64,000 nucleotides of DNA from Winogradskyella aurantiaca (GTDB lineage: Bacteria > Bacteroidota > Bacteroidia > Flavobacteriales > Flavobacteriaceae): assembly GCF_003362725.1 (NCBI RefSeq), contig NZ_QKTV01000001.1, positions 806,001-870,000 of the forward strand. The letters are read 5' to 3'. Numbering within the stretch: the first letter of the stretch is position 1; every line of letters starts with the position of its first letter. A program made the translations under genes and the position numbers. Below the pieces are notes generated by a model. That model worked only from the letters and a program-made list of their open reading frames with translations. It was not told where the DNA came from and did not search any database. Below, one piece after another: positions 27,381 to 35,944 of the stretch.

Positions 27381-27440
27381 ATTTTTCTTTTTCAATTATG
27401 AAATTACAAAATATGAGCTAATACTCTCATAATTAATTCG

Positions 27441-28880
27441 TTAAAAAATCAAAGGTATGATAAATTGAAAAGCTAAAATCAGCAATCCAACGGAGATTAA
27501 ATTTAAAACAATCCCTGCCCGTGCCATCTGTTTAACTTCCACATAGCCACTAGCGAATACTATGGCATTGGGTGGTGTTGCCATTGGCAGCATAAATGCA
27601 CAACTACTGGCAACCGTAACCGGAATTAATAAATAAAGAATAGGAATGTCCAGACCAATCGCTATACCTGCAACAACGGGTGCAAGAACAGCAGTGAGGG
27701 CCACATTACTCATAAGCTCCGTCATGAATAGCATTAAAACTATTAATAGGCTTGCAGTTAGTAATACCCCAAAATTATTTGCGGCAATTTCGTTGGCTAC
27801 AAGATCTACTATACCTGTTGCCGACATTCCCTTGGCAAGGGCTAAGCCTCCACCAAATAATATGAGAATACCCCAGGCAAGTTTTTGAGTGTCGTTCCAT
27901 TCCAATATAAAGTCACCTTTCTTATAATTATGGGGGACACCAAATAGTATAATAGCGCCAAAAACACTAATCATAGTATCTGATAATCCTAATCCAGGAA
28001 GAAGAGAGTTAATAAGAGTTCTAAAAATCCAAAGGGTTACAATTAATGCAAATACTCTGAGTACGTGCTTTTCTTTTTTGGTCAGTTTCCCTAATTTCTT
28101 TAGTTCATTCGAAATAACATCCTTGGATGCGTTGAACTGAATTTGGTTACAAGGGAATAACCATTTTACAAGTACTACATAGATTAGAAAAACTAAGACG
28201 GTGGACAGTGGCAGACCAAATAACATCCATCTTAGAAAGGAAATCTCAATCTGATATTCATTTTCGAGCAATCCGACTAATACGGAGTTTGGAGGTGTGC
28301 CAATTACTGTGGCAATGCCCCCTGCATTGGCAGAAAAGGCAATTCCAAGCATAATGCTCAAAGCAAAGTTTTTATCGGCCTTTGTAAATCCATCCTCATC
28401 ATCAATTAATAATTGTATGACTGATAAGGCTATTGGTAGCATTACTACAGTTGAAGCTGTATTACTTATCCACATACTCATAAGAGCCGTTGCTAGCATA
28501 AAGCCTAGAATAACTTTGTTTGGAGAATTTCCCGTCCAGTTGATAATGGTTAGGGCAATGCGTTTGTGCAGATTCACCTTTTCAAGGGCTAGAGCCAATA
28601 CAAAGCCTCCAAAGAATAAAAAAACTATTGGGCTACCATAATTAGCACCAACTTCGGCCATTGACATTACTTTAAATAGCGGAAATAAAACCAGAGGAAG
28701 TAATGCGGTCACTGAAATGGATACAGCCTCAGATATCCACCAAATTAACATCCAAACTGCTACGGCAATAACGGTGTCTGCTGAGTTAGAGATTAATTCT
28801 AGTTGAGAAGCTTGTAAGATGATAAAAAGAAGAGGTCCTAAAATGAGACCTATGCGCTTTGTAAATGGGTATGCCTTCAT
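27441..28880 (-). CDS. DASS-family (SLC13) Na+/anion symporter
   Basis: 479 residues, about eleven hydrophobic segments, inner membrane. Members bring in di- and tricarboxylates or sulfate with Na+. Family signatures: WWISEAVSISVTALLPLVLFP near the N-terminus, the two SNT-type sites (WISNTASTVVMLPIAL and LMSNVALTAVLAPV), FGGGLALAKGM and ATPPNAIVFASGYV. Substrate not determinable. A Na+-coupled importer beside the Na+-pumping NQR fits, since NQR makes the gradient it uses. Confidence 0.88.
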   Translation of the reverse strand: MKAYPFTKRIGLILGPLLFIILQASQLELISNSADTVIAVAVWMLIWWISEAVSISVTALLPLVLFPLFKVMSMAEVGANYGSPIVFLFFGGFVLALALEKVNLHKRIALTIINWTGNSPNKVILGFMLATALMSMWISNTASTVVMLPIALSVIQLLIDDEDGFTKADKNFALSIMLGIAFSANAGGIATVIGTPPNSVLVGLLENEYQIEISFLRWMLFGLPLSTVLVFLIYVVLVKWLFPCNQIQFNASKDVISNELKKLGKLTKKEKHVLRVFALIVTLWIFRTLINSLLPGLGLSDTMISVFGAIILFGVPHNYKKGDFILEWNDTQKLAWGILILFGGGLALAKGMSATGIVDLVANEIAANNFGVLLTASLLIVLMLFMTELMSNVALTAVLAPVVAGIAIGLDIPILYLLIPVTVASSCAFMLPMATPPNAIVFASGYVEVKQMARAGIVLNLISVGLLILAFQFIIPLIF

Positions 28881-28951
28881 TGAGACTAAATGTAATTATA
28901 TTTTATAATATTTTAATTTGAATGTTGTTTCAAAAAACAAGACTTAGCTAT

Positions 28952-28959
28952 TAACTTTG
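28952..28959 (+). promoter_or_regulatory. Promoter -7 element for the apbE gene pair
   Basis: TAACTTTG matches TAnnTTTG, with TTTC 20 bp upstream (28928-28931). It lies only 6 nt before the ATG at 28966, so the transcript would be leaderless or nearly so. Confidence 0.5.
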
Positions 28960-28965
28960 TGGGAG

Positions 28966-29343
28966 ATGAGTAAAGCACTTTCCAAACAAGAACTGCATAA
29001 TTTGGCAATGAATCACGTGGGCAAGGATTTGGAATCCCGAGGGTTCGAGTTTATTGCTGTCAACAGCAAGTTAAAAAAACACCCTCAGTTTGTTTGTATT
29101 GATAAGAATAACCAATACTTTTTTGTGATTGTGAGGGCTGTTATGTTACCAGAAAACCCAAATAACTATGATGTGGTTTGGATGGAGACATTTAAAAAAC
29201 ACGCCTTTGATAAGGATGCTAAGGTGCTTTATGCAGGTGTTGGACTAGGAAACCCAAATGGGGAAGAGTTGCCCATTTATTTAAACGAAGAATACCTCAT
29301 TGAATACAATGGAATTCAGGTAATTGAAATGAACTTAAATTAG
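28966..29343 (+). CDS. Small conserved protein upstream of apbE, function unknown
   Basis: 125 residues from the ATG at 28966; an upstream in-frame TTG at 28957 falls inside the -7 element and is rejected. Soluble, mixed alpha/beta, no signal peptide: LHNLAMNHVGKDLESRGFEFIAVNSKLKKHP, QYFFVIVRAVMLPENP, WMETFKKHAFDKDAKVLYAGVGLGN. The fold might be restriction-endonuclease-like (E...D-hydrophobic-V...K patterns), but no clear catalytic set is seen. It ends one base before apbE and must be cotranscribed with it, which hints at a role in flavin insertion into NQR. Not recognised by function. Confidence 0.75.
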   Translation: MSKALSKQELHNLAMNHVGKDLESRGFEFIAVNSKLKKHPQFVCIDKNNQYFFVIVRAVMLPENPNNYDVVWMETFKKHAFDKDAKVLYAGVGLGNPNGEELPIYLNEEYLIEYNGIQVIEMNLN

Positions 29344-29344
29344 T

Positions 29345-30331
29345 ATGGCTAGACAATATTTAGTAGTCGTTTTGGCATTATTAGCTTTGGTTTCTTGTGA
29401 AAAGGAACCAGAAAACATTAAATACAGTGGTCCTATTTTTGGTACCTATTTCAATGTTACTTACTATGAAGAGAATGATAAAAGATATGATGAGGCCATT
29501 GATAGCATATTCAATATAATTAATGGATCCTTGTCTACATATTGGCCAGATTCCGATATATCCAAGTTTAATCGAAACGAGCCGGTTGAAGTAGACGAGC
29601 ATTTTAAGAAGGTTTTTAAGGCTTCTAAGAAAATCTATAAAGAGACTAAAGGTGTTTTTGACCCGACCATAGGAAATGTAGTTAATGCCTGGAATTTTGG
29701 TCCGGATGAAAACAAGTTTCTAACAGATAGTAGTACCATTTCAGGATTAATGAACTTTGTTGGCTTTGATAAAGTATTAATGCTTGAAGAACGATTTATC
29801 AGACCAGACAGTGTTTATTTGGACTTTAACGCCATCGCTAAAGGCTATGCAATTGATGTGGTTGCTGAGTATTTAAAGTCTAAAGGCATTGTCAATTATC
29901 TGGTGGATATTGGTGGAGATATGAGTATTGGAGGCTCAAATATACAAAGTGGAAATTCATGGTTAATTGGGGTGGACGATCCTAACTTTGATGGTTCGCA
30001 ATCCTATTCAAAAGTCATTTCAATTTCAAATAGTGGAATGGCCACTTCAGGGGTCTATAGAAAGTTTAAGATTGATGAAGACGGAAATCGTTATGCACAT
30101 ATTATCGATACGGAAACTGGTTATCCAACAAAGACCAATGTATTAAGTGTATCAGTAATCGCTCCAGATTGTATGCTTGCAGATGGATATGCCACTGCTT
30201 TTCAAGCCATGGGAGTCGAAAGAACAAAGGAATTCTTAGGTTTTCACCCTGAATTAAAAGTCTATTTTATAGTGTATGATGGGGACGACACCTTATCAAC
30301 CATTGCTTTGAATGGCTTCCCAGAAGATTAG
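29345..30331 (+). CDS. apbE: FAD:protein FMN transferase, lipoprotein
   Basis: 328 residues. Splits FAD and links FMN to Thr or Ser of extracytoplasmic proteins, notably NqrB and NqrC. A lipobox (LALVSC, Cys18) shows it is exported and lipid-anchored. Motifs: SGPIFGTYFNVTYY, KGVFDPTIGNVVNAW, LDFNAIAKGYAIDVV, LVDIGGDMSIGG and ATSGVYRKF, HIIDTETGYPT, the FAD/Mg site. Only 2.5 kb past nqrF, separated by the symporter and Cys-protein genes on the other strand. Ends in a 4-bp convergent overlap. Confidence 0.96.
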   Translation: MARQYLVVVLALLALVSCEKEPENIKYSGPIFGTYFNVTYYEENDKRYDEAIDSIFNIINGSLSTYWPDSDISKFNRNEPVEVDEHFKKVFKASKKIYKETKGVFDPTIGNVVNAWNFGPDENKFLTDSSTISGLMNFVGFDKVLMLEERFIRPDSVYLDFNAIAKGYAIDVVAEYLKSKGIVNYLVDIGGDMSIGGSNIQSGNSWLIGVDDPNFDGSQSYSKVISISNSGMATSGVYRKFKIDEDGNRYAHIIDTETGYPTKTNVLSVSVIAPDCMLADGYATAFQAMGVERTKEFLGFHPELKVYFIVYDGDDTLSTIALNGFPED

Positions 30332-31086
30332 GGTTTTTTTACTAGGGGAATGAGTTCTCCTTGCGCCAATCGGTAGCTATCTACTTGTTCGGGGGGTAAT
30401 TCAGCTGTGTAATCAATAGCTTCCACTTCAAATCCAATAGAACGTAGTTTATCAAAATAATCGCGTCCATAGACACGAACATGGTCATATTGTCCAAAAA
30501 CTTTAGAGCGCTCTTCTTTATCTGTGATGCTGTCATCTTCAAAAGTAGTAGCTCTAGAAAGATCCTGAGGGATTTGGAGTATACCCCAACCACCAGGCTT
30601 TAAGATGCGCAATAATTCAGACATGGCCTTAGTATCGTCTGGAATGTGTTCAAGAACATGATTGCATAAAATCACATCATAGCTGTTATCCTCAAATGGT
30701 AGATCACAGATGTCAGCCTTTACGTCTGCTAATGGTGAGTTAAGGTCAGTAGTGGTATAATTGATGTTTTTTAGGTCTCTAAATCGTTTATAAAACGCTT
30801 GTTCAGGGGCAAAGTGCAACACTTTTAGGGAATCCTTAAAGAAAGAGGTCTTATTCTTTAGGTATAACCAAAGCAATCTATGCCTTTCAAGGGATAATGT
30901 AGAGGGTGACAGTACGTTGGGCCTAGTTGTGCCGTAACCATAACTGAGAAATTTCTTGAACGATTTTCCGTCAATGGGATCTGTATACCTGCTTCCCTTC
31001 AGCAGCTGAGCATAAACCGGCATGGCTATATAACTTAGCCGTATTAGAATGGGTCTTGGAATGTACTTAAGGAAAAACTTAATCAA
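30328..31086 (-). CDS. Class I SAM-dependent methyltransferase, TTG start
   Basis: 252 residues. SAM-binding Rossmann core begins at VLHFAPEQAFYKRF, with DLPFEDNSYDVILCNHVLEHIPDD and LRILKPGGWGILQIP, the post-motif pattern of UbiE/Methyltransf_11-like enzymes. The substrate is unknown. The start is TTG: TTG overlaps the TGA of the upstream cupin gene by 4 bp and the next ATG (residue 22) would remove the conserved N-terminal helix, so coupled translation from TTG is inferred. Last gene of the map-cupin-methyltransferase run. Confidence 0.85.
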   Translation of the reverse strand: MIKFFLKYIPRPILIRLSYIAMPVYAQLLKGSRYTDPIDGKSFKKFLSYGYGTTRPNVLSPSTLSLERHRLLWLYLKNKTSFFKDSLKVLHFAPEQAFYKRFRDLKNINYTTTDLNSPLADVKADICDLPFEDNSYDVILCNHVLEHIPDDTKAMSELLRILKPGGWGILQIPQDLSRATTFEDDSITDKEERSKVFGQYDHVRVYGRDYFDKLRSIGFEVEAIDYTAELPPEQVDSYRLAQGELIPLVKKP

Positions 31087-31421
31087 GATTCTGATAGGGC
31101 TTTATAATCGTCTCTTACAGGATTGAATGTGTCTGTAATTTTACAAGGGCTTAGAGCTTTCCCGCCATGCTCAATATGAGGTGGAATAATCAGAACAGAT
31201 CCTGGTTTTAAAATTAGGGTTTCGCCTACAATGTACATTTCAAATTCCCCTTCGGTGATTTGAGATAATTGCTCATGAGGGTGTGAATGAATTGGAATAC
31301 TAGCGCCACTTTCAACTTCCCAAAATACCATAGTCATGGTTTCTGAATGAACAAATCTGGCTTTATAACCGTCAATGACTTCGATTTGAGGTATGGTCTC
31401 TATAGTTTTTTTTAAACTCAT
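31083..31421 (-). CDS. Single-domain cupin protein
   Basis: 112 residues. A small beta-barrel with both cupin motifs: IPIHSHPHEQLSQITEGEFEMYI (His, His, Glu metal ligands) and GSVLIIPPHIEHGGKAL (last His). Probably binds a divalent metal; either an enzyme or a small-molecule sensor. ATGA overlap with map upstream and TTGA overlap with the methyltransferase downstream show tight coupling, but no pathway follows from this. Confidence 0.85.
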   Translation of the reverse strand: MSLKKTIETIPQIEVIDGYKARFVHSETMTMVFWEVESGASIPIHSHPHEQLSQITEGEFEMYIVGETLILKPGSVLIIPPHIEHGGKALSPCKITDTFNPVRDDYKALSES

Positions 31422-32236
31422 AAGCTCAAGGGTAAAGCTCTAAACTCATCTTCTTCATCAGAAGTAATTCCTAAGGCTTCATGTACATAAGCGAAAGTCG
31501 AAAGCAATTCTGGTTTTCCATTAATGAGTGCTACATCATGTTCAAAATGCACGCTTGGTTTTGCGTCTTGAGTAACAATGGTCCAACCATCTTTAAGTTG
31601 CTTTACTTTATGAGTGCCAAGATTGATCATGGGTTCAATAGCTACAACCATCCCTTCAATGAATTTTTTTCCACGACCGCGTCTGCCATAATTAGGCATT
31701 TCAGGATCTTCATGCATCTTTCTTCCTAAACCATGACCAACTAGTTCTCTCACCACCCCATAACCATTGGACTCACAGTAATTTTGAATGGCGTAACCAA
31801 CGTCACCAACCCTGTTACCAGATTTAAATTGACGAATGCCAATATAGAGTGATTCTTTGGTAACCTGAATAAGTTCTTTGGTTGCCGGGTCGACTTCGCC
31901 AATTTCGAAGGTATAGGCATGATCCCCATAAAATTCATTCATAAGGGCACCACAATCAATAGAAACAATATCACCTTCTTCAAGCGGCCTATCTGTTGGT
32001 AAACCATGGACCACCGCCTCATTGACACTGCACAGTAGGGTAGAAGGACAGTCGTAGAGTCCTTTAAAGCCCGGCAAGGCACCTTGTGACCTAATAAATT
32101 CTTCTGCTAAAGCGTCTAGTTTATTGGTGGTTATACCTGGTTTAACCTCCTTGGCTAACATCCCCAGGGTTTTAGAAACAACCAGAGCACTTTTTCGCAT
32201 TAATTCAATCTCCTCTAACGACTTAGGAATAATCAT
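31418..32236 (-). CDS. map: Type I methionine aminopeptidase
   Basis: 272 residues. Removes the initiator Met from nascent proteins. Pita-bread fold with the five metal ligands in order: VSIDCGALMNEFYGDHAYTF (Asp, Asp), GHGLGRKMHEDPEMPNYG (His), VVAIEPMI (Glu) and SVHFEHDVALI (Glu-equivalent near the end). First gene of a three-gene run; a TATCTTTG -7 element lies 24-31 nt upstream. Confidence 0.97.
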   Translation of the reverse strand: MIIPKSLEEIELMRKSALVVSKTLGMLAKEVKPGITTNKLDALAEEFIRSQGALPGFKGLYDCPSTLLCSVNEAVVHGLPTDRPLEEGDIVSIDCGALMNEFYGDHAYTFEIGEVDPATKELIQVTKESLYIGIRQFKSGNRVGDVGYAIQNYCESNGYGVVRELVGHGLGRKMHEDPEMPNYGRRGRGKKFIEGMVVAIEPMINLGTHKVKQLKDGWTIVTQDAKPSVHFEHDVALINGKPELLSTFAYVHEALGITSDEEDEFRALPLSL

Positions 32237-32259
32237 AAGAATTACCTTAAAAATGTGCC

Positions 32260-32267
32260 CAAAGATA
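32260..32267 (-). promoter_or_regulatory. Promoter -7 element for map
   Basis: The minus strand reads TATCTTTG, an exact TAnnTTTG match, 24 nt from the map start. Confidence 0.45.
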
Positions 32268-32338
32268 GATAATTAAAAGGACTTGAATTAATTCCTCAAA
32301 ACATGACATTAGGCAGTTTTTTCCTCTAAAATTGACCG

Positions 32339-32346
32339 TAATTTTG
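32339..32346 (+). promoter_or_regulatory. Promoter -7 element for the CoA-transferase gene
   Basis: TAATTTTG matches TAnnTTTG exactly, 22 nt before the ATG at 32369, with a T-run about 20 bp upstream. Confidence 0.45.
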
Positions 32347-32368
32347 CTTCTATTCAAATAGGAAAATC

Positions 32369-33634
32369 ATGTTTAAAACAGTAAGTGCAGCAGAAGCGCT
32401 CAAAGTGGTAAAATCAAATGATAAAGTATACTTGCAGGCTGCGGCAGCCGCCCCACAGGTATTGATAAAAGCCCTAGTCGAAAGACATGAAGAGTTGGAA
32501 AATGTTGAAATATGCCAATTGCATACTGAAGGTGAGGCTCCTTATGCAGACCCTAAGTATGCCAAGAGTTTTCATGTAAATTCATTCTTTATCGGCAGAA
32601 ATGTAAGGCATACCCTAAAGGCTGGCAACGGATCTTATACTCCCGTGTTTTTGAGTGAATTACCGTTGTTGTTTAAACGCAATATTGTAGATATTCAAGT
32701 TGCTCTTATACATGTATCTGTCCCTGATAAGCATGGGTATTGCTCTCTTGGTGTTTCGGTTGAAGCGACGCTTGCAGCAATTGAGAATGCAAGTTATGTG
32801 ATTGCTCAGGTTAACAAACAGATGCCAAGAACTTTTGGTGACGGAATTATTCACGTTACTGAAGTAGATGCCTTTGTTGAATGTGATGAGCCAATTCCTT
32901 CTCATGCTCCTATTGTGCCCAATGAAATTGAAACTAAAATTGGCGATTTTGTTGCCGGACTTATTGAGGATAGAAGTACTCTTCAGATGGGTATTGGTAA
33001 TATTCCTGATGCTGTTTTGTCGAGATTACATAACCATAAAGACCTCGGTCTACATACCGAGATGTTCTCGGATGGTGTTATAGACCTAATTCTAAAAGAC
33101 GTGATTAATGGTAACTACAAGGGAATTGACCCTGGTAGAGCATTGGCAACTTTTTTAATGGGGTCTAAGCGACTTTATGATTACGTGGACAATAATCCTT
33201 TTGTAGAACTGCGATCATCGGATTATGTAAACGATGTTAGTGTAATAAAACAAAACCCGAGAATGGTGGCCATTAACTCTGCGATTGAGGTTGATGTCAC
33301 AGGACAGGTGTGTGCCGATTCTTTTGGAAGTAGAATGTATTCAGGGGTAGGTGGTCAAATGGATTTTATTCGTGGGGCCTCCTTAAGTGAAGGTGGTAAG
33401 GCTATAATTGCATTACCCTCAGCAACAAGAAAAGGGGTAAGTCGTATTGTTCCTTCTTTAAAAACTGGTGCAGGTGTAGTAACAACTAGAGCACACATCC
33501 ATTATGTGGTAACAGAATATGGTATTGCTAACTTGTATGGAAAGACCATTAAAGAACGCGTGAAAGCTTTAGTCAATATAGCCCACCCAGATCATAGAGA
33601 ACAAATAGATCGAGAATATTTCAAATTAATGTAA
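32369..33634 (+). CDS. Acetyl-CoA hydrolase/transferase family CoA-transferase
   Basis: 421 residues. Family of 4-hydroxybutyrate, succinate:acetate and butyrate CoA-transferases. N-terminal domain (GDKVYLQ-like SNDKVYLQAAAAAPQ) and C-terminal domain with GLHTEMFSDGVIDL, where Glu231 fits the position of the catalytic glutamate that forms the glutamyl-CoA thioester, and ALPSATRKGVSRIVP, YVVTEYGIANLYGKT. Likely moves CoA between short-chain acids; donor and acceptor unknown. Single gene with its own promoter. Confidence 0.9.
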   Translation: MFKTVSAAEALKVVKSNDKVYLQAAAAAPQVLIKALVERHEELENVEICQLHTEGEAPYADPKYAKSFHVNSFFIGRNVRHTLKAGNGSYTPVFLSELPLLFKRNIVDIQVALIHVSVPDKHGYCSLGVSVEATLAAIENASYVIAQVNKQMPRTFGDGIIHVTEVDAFVECDEPIPSHAPIVPNEIETKIGDFVAGLIEDRSTLQMGIGNIPDAVLSRLHNHKDLGLHTEMFSDGVIDLILKDVINGNYKGIDPGRALATFLMGSKRLYDYVDNNPFVELRSSDYVNDVSVIKQNPRMVAINSAIEVDVTGQVCADSFGSRMYSGVGGQMDFIRGASLSEGGKAIIALPSATRKGVSRIVPSLKTGAGVVTTRAHIHYVVTEYGIANLYGKTIKERVKALVNIAHPDHREQIDREYFKLM

Positions 33635-33635
33635 G

Positions 33636-34046
33636 TTATTTAAACCAACCCAGAAATCCTTTTCTGGGCTTAAGTTTACGATGCTCTGGAACCTCGTTGG
33701 TAACAATTTGATAGATTTCGCCCCATCCAAGAATACCTCCAATATTTCGGTCATCGATAAACAGATCAGCGTTGATCTTTCGTGATTTAGATTCATCAAA
33801 TTGTTCCTCTGGGTAACTGCAGTTAACGGCATAGAAAACGATGCCATTTTGTTCACAAAATTTTACAGCCTCATCCAACCGTTGCCCGTTTCTATAGGTC
33901 CATAGGATCAGACGATGACCATCTTCTCTAAACCGTTTTAGAGTTTCAAATGCAAATAATTTAGGCTTACCAATATCAGGATAAGCATCTTCTACAATGG
34001 TGCCATCAAAATCTACAGCTATTATTAATCGGTTTTGAAACTGCAT
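33636..34046 (-). CDS. HAD-like hydrolase
   Basis: 136 residues. HAD motif I is AVDFDGTIVEDAYP (nucleophile Asp and second Asp), motif II around LILWTYRNG (Thr), and the acidic motif NADLFIDDRNIGG near the end supplies metal ligands. Small capless HAD protein of the type found next to many Bacteroidota housekeeping genes (BT0820-like). Phosphatase activity is likely, substrate unknown. 31 bp downstream of gpmI on the same strand and so probably in its operon. Confidence 0.85.
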   Translation of the reverse strand: MQFQNRLIIAVDFDGTIVEDAYPDIGKPKLFAFETLKRFREDGHRLILWTYRNGQRLDEAVKFCEQNGIVFYAVNCSYPEEQFDESKSRKINADLFIDDRNIGGILGWGEIYQIVTNEVPEHRKLKPRKGFLGWFK

Positions 34047-34077
34047 AAAAGGAGCTTAAAAAAACAAATATAGCAGT

Positions 34078-35604
34078 TTAGGCTTCAGAAATTAAAGAAT
34101 GCTGCGTCATAATATCAGGCTTAGGAATTCCCATCAAATCCAAAATGGTTGGGGCCAGGTCCCCAAGAATACCATCATTTATTTGTTTTAAATCCTTGTC
34201 GATTAAAATAATAGGGACAGGGTTAGTGGTGTGGGCGGTGTGAGGTGATCCATCAGGGTTTACCATAGTTTCACAGTTACCGTGATCAGCGATTAACAAC
34301 GTTGTGTAATTATGTTCCAAAGCGGCAGTAACAACGTCGCGAACACAGGCATCAACAGCTTCACATGCTTTAATGGCCGCTTCCATTACCCCTGTATGAC
34401 CAACCATATCACCATTGGCAAAATTTAGACATACAAAATCAGCTGATTCATTTTCCAATTCCGGAACCAACGCATCTCTTAGCTCATAGGCACTCATTTC
34501 TGGTTTTAGATCGTATGTAGCTACTTTTGGAGAGTTTCTAAGAATACGTGTTTCACCTTCAAATTCGGTTTCTCTTCCTCCTGAAAAGAAAAATGTAACA
34601 TGTGGGTATTTTTCGGTCTCTGCTATTCTAATTTGTCTTTTATTATTTTTCTCTAATACTTCACCAAGGGTTTCAGTTAAGTTATCCTTTTTAAAGATGA
34701 CTTCAATACCTTCAAAATTGTCATCATAATTAGTCATGGTCACATAATACAACTTCAATTTATGCATATTCTGTTCATGAAAGTCATTTTGAGACAAGAC
34801 TTGTGTTAGCTGGCGTCCACGGTCTGTTCTAAAATTGAAAAATATAATTACATCCCCTTCATCAACTGTTGCTTGTGGCTGATCATCACTGCCATGAATC
34901 ACTATTGGTTTAATAAATTCATCAGTAACATCATTTTCGTAACTATCCTGAATGGATTTTAAAACATCTTTTGAAACCGTGCCCTGCCCATTTACAATAG
35001 CATCATAGGCAAGTTTAACACGCTCCCAACGTTTATCACGATCCATGGCATAATAACGTCCAGTAACGGTAGCTAAATGACCACCAGTCTCCGATAATTT
35101 ATCTTGTAGCTCTGATATGAAGCCATACCCTGATTTAGGGTCTACATCCCTGCCATCAGTAAAAGCATGAACAAAGACATCGTCTACTTGCTGTTCTTTA
35201 GCAGCATCCAATAGTCCAAATAAGTGATTGATATGAGAATGCACTCCTCCATCACTGACCAGACCGAGAAAATGTACCTTTTTGTTATTAGCCTTGGCAT
35301 AGTCAAATGCATTTTTTAATTCAGGCATGGTACCTATTGATCTGTCCTTGACAGCTAAATTTATTTTTACTAAATCCTGATAGACAATACGTCCTGCACC
35401 AAGATTCATATGACCTACTTCACTATTTCCCATTTGCCCTTCTGGTAATCCCACGTTTAAGCCATCTGTTCGCAGACTGGCACTTGGATATTTTGTATAG
35501 AGACTGTCAATGAATTGGGTATTGGCATGATCTATGGCTGAGACCTCTGGATCGGGTGATTTACCCCAGCCATCCAGTATCATTAAGATTACTTTTTTGT
35601 TCAT
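34078..35604 (-). CDS. gpmI: 2,3-bisphosphoglycerate-independent phosphoglycerate mutase
   Basis: 508 residues, typical iPGM length. Interconverts 3- and 2-phosphoglycerate in glycolysis with two Mn2+ ions. Motifs: VILMILDGWG (metal Asp), PEGQMGNSEVGHMNLGAGR with the phosphorylated Ser, DGRDV, GRYYAMDRDKRWER, NFRTDRGRQL, and the C-terminal NFANGDMVGHTG and LIADHGNCE metal sites. A TATTTTTG -7 element is found 18-25 nt upstream. Confidence 0.97.
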   Translation of the reverse strand: MNKKVILMILDGWGKSPDPEVSAIDHANTQFIDSLYTKYPSASLRTDGLNVGLPEGQMGNSEVGHMNLGAGRIVYQDLVKINLAVKDRSIGTMPELKNAFDYAKANNKKVHFLGLVSDGGVHSHINHLFGLLDAAKEQQVDDVFVHAFTDGRDVDPKSGYGFISELQDKLSETGGHLATVTGRYYAMDRDKRWERVKLAYDAIVNGQGTVSKDVLKSIQDSYENDVTDEFIKPIVIHGSDDQPQATVDEGDVIIFFNFRTDRGRQLTQVLSQNDFHEQNMHKLKLYYVTMTNYDDNFEGIEVIFKKDNLTETLGEVLEKNNKRQIRIAETEKYPHVTFFFSGGRETEFEGETRILRNSPKVATYDLKPEMSAYELRDALVPELENESADFVCLNFANGDMVGHTGVMEAAIKACEAVDACVRDVVTAALEHNYTTLLIADHGNCETMVNPDGSPHTAHTTNPVPIILIDKDLKQINDGILGDLAPTILDLMGIPKPDIMTQHSLISEA

Positions 35605-35672
35605 TATCTACAACTTTTATTCAAAAATATAACATCAGCGTTTAAGATTGCATTATTTGAGATTAAAAAAGA

Positions 35673-35713
35673 ATTACTAAACGAGCCCTTAAAGAGGCTA
35701 ATTCTTTAGTAAT
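35673..35713. repeat. Nested inverted repeat
   Basis: ATTACTAAA (35673-35681) pairs exactly with TTTAGTAAT (35705-35713) and encloses AGCC/GGCT (35684-35687 with 35696-35699). It lies about 70 nt upstream of gpmI. No T-run follows on either strand, so an operator, processing site or RNA structure is more likely than a terminator. Confidence 0.5.
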
Positions 35714-35719
35714 GTATTA

Positions 35720-35920
35720 ACAGATTTGTTTACAAACAGTTAAACTTATGTTATGAATAGATTTTGATTGTAACAAATTCAAAGTTTTGGCGTCTATTTG
35801 TATAGAAATCAGACATTCGTTAGTGTTTTGATTTTTCACATATATTTCCTAAATAAGGTAATTATTTGAGTTAGTTAGTTAGAAAAAAAGCGTCCATAAG
35901 ATTGGGCGCTTTTTTTATTG
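35720..35920 (+). ncRNA. Candidate small RNA ending at an orphan terminator
   Basis: Proposed only because a strong terminator at 35883-35916 has no gene before it on the plus strand. The 5' end is a guess; promoter-like TTTG and TATTTG words occur around 35760-35800, but none is a full consensus. It could instead be a leader/attenuator for the GNAT gene 29 nt downstream. Confidence 0.25.
35883..35920. terminator. Strong bidirectional rho-independent terminator
   Basis: A 13-bp stem with one G-T pair (35883-35895 with 35904-35916), an 8-nt loop, an A-run on the left arm and a T-run on the right. It sits 29 nt before the GNAT start codon, where it would attenuate any transcript coming from upstream. 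Confidence 0.75.
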
Positions 35921-35944
35921 TAAATTTTAACTTAAAATAATAAA

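Larger units (their letters stand above)
35605..35944. other. 340-bp intergenic region with structured elements
   Basis: Lies between divergent gpmI and the GNAT gene. It holds a minus-strand TATTTTTG -7 element for gpmI (35622-35629), a nested inverted repeat (35673-35713) and a strong bidirectional terminator (35883-35916). No open frame of note and no tRNA-like pattern. The terminator is not preceded by a plus-strand gene, so a small RNA of up to about 200 nt ending there is possible. Confidence 0.6.
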
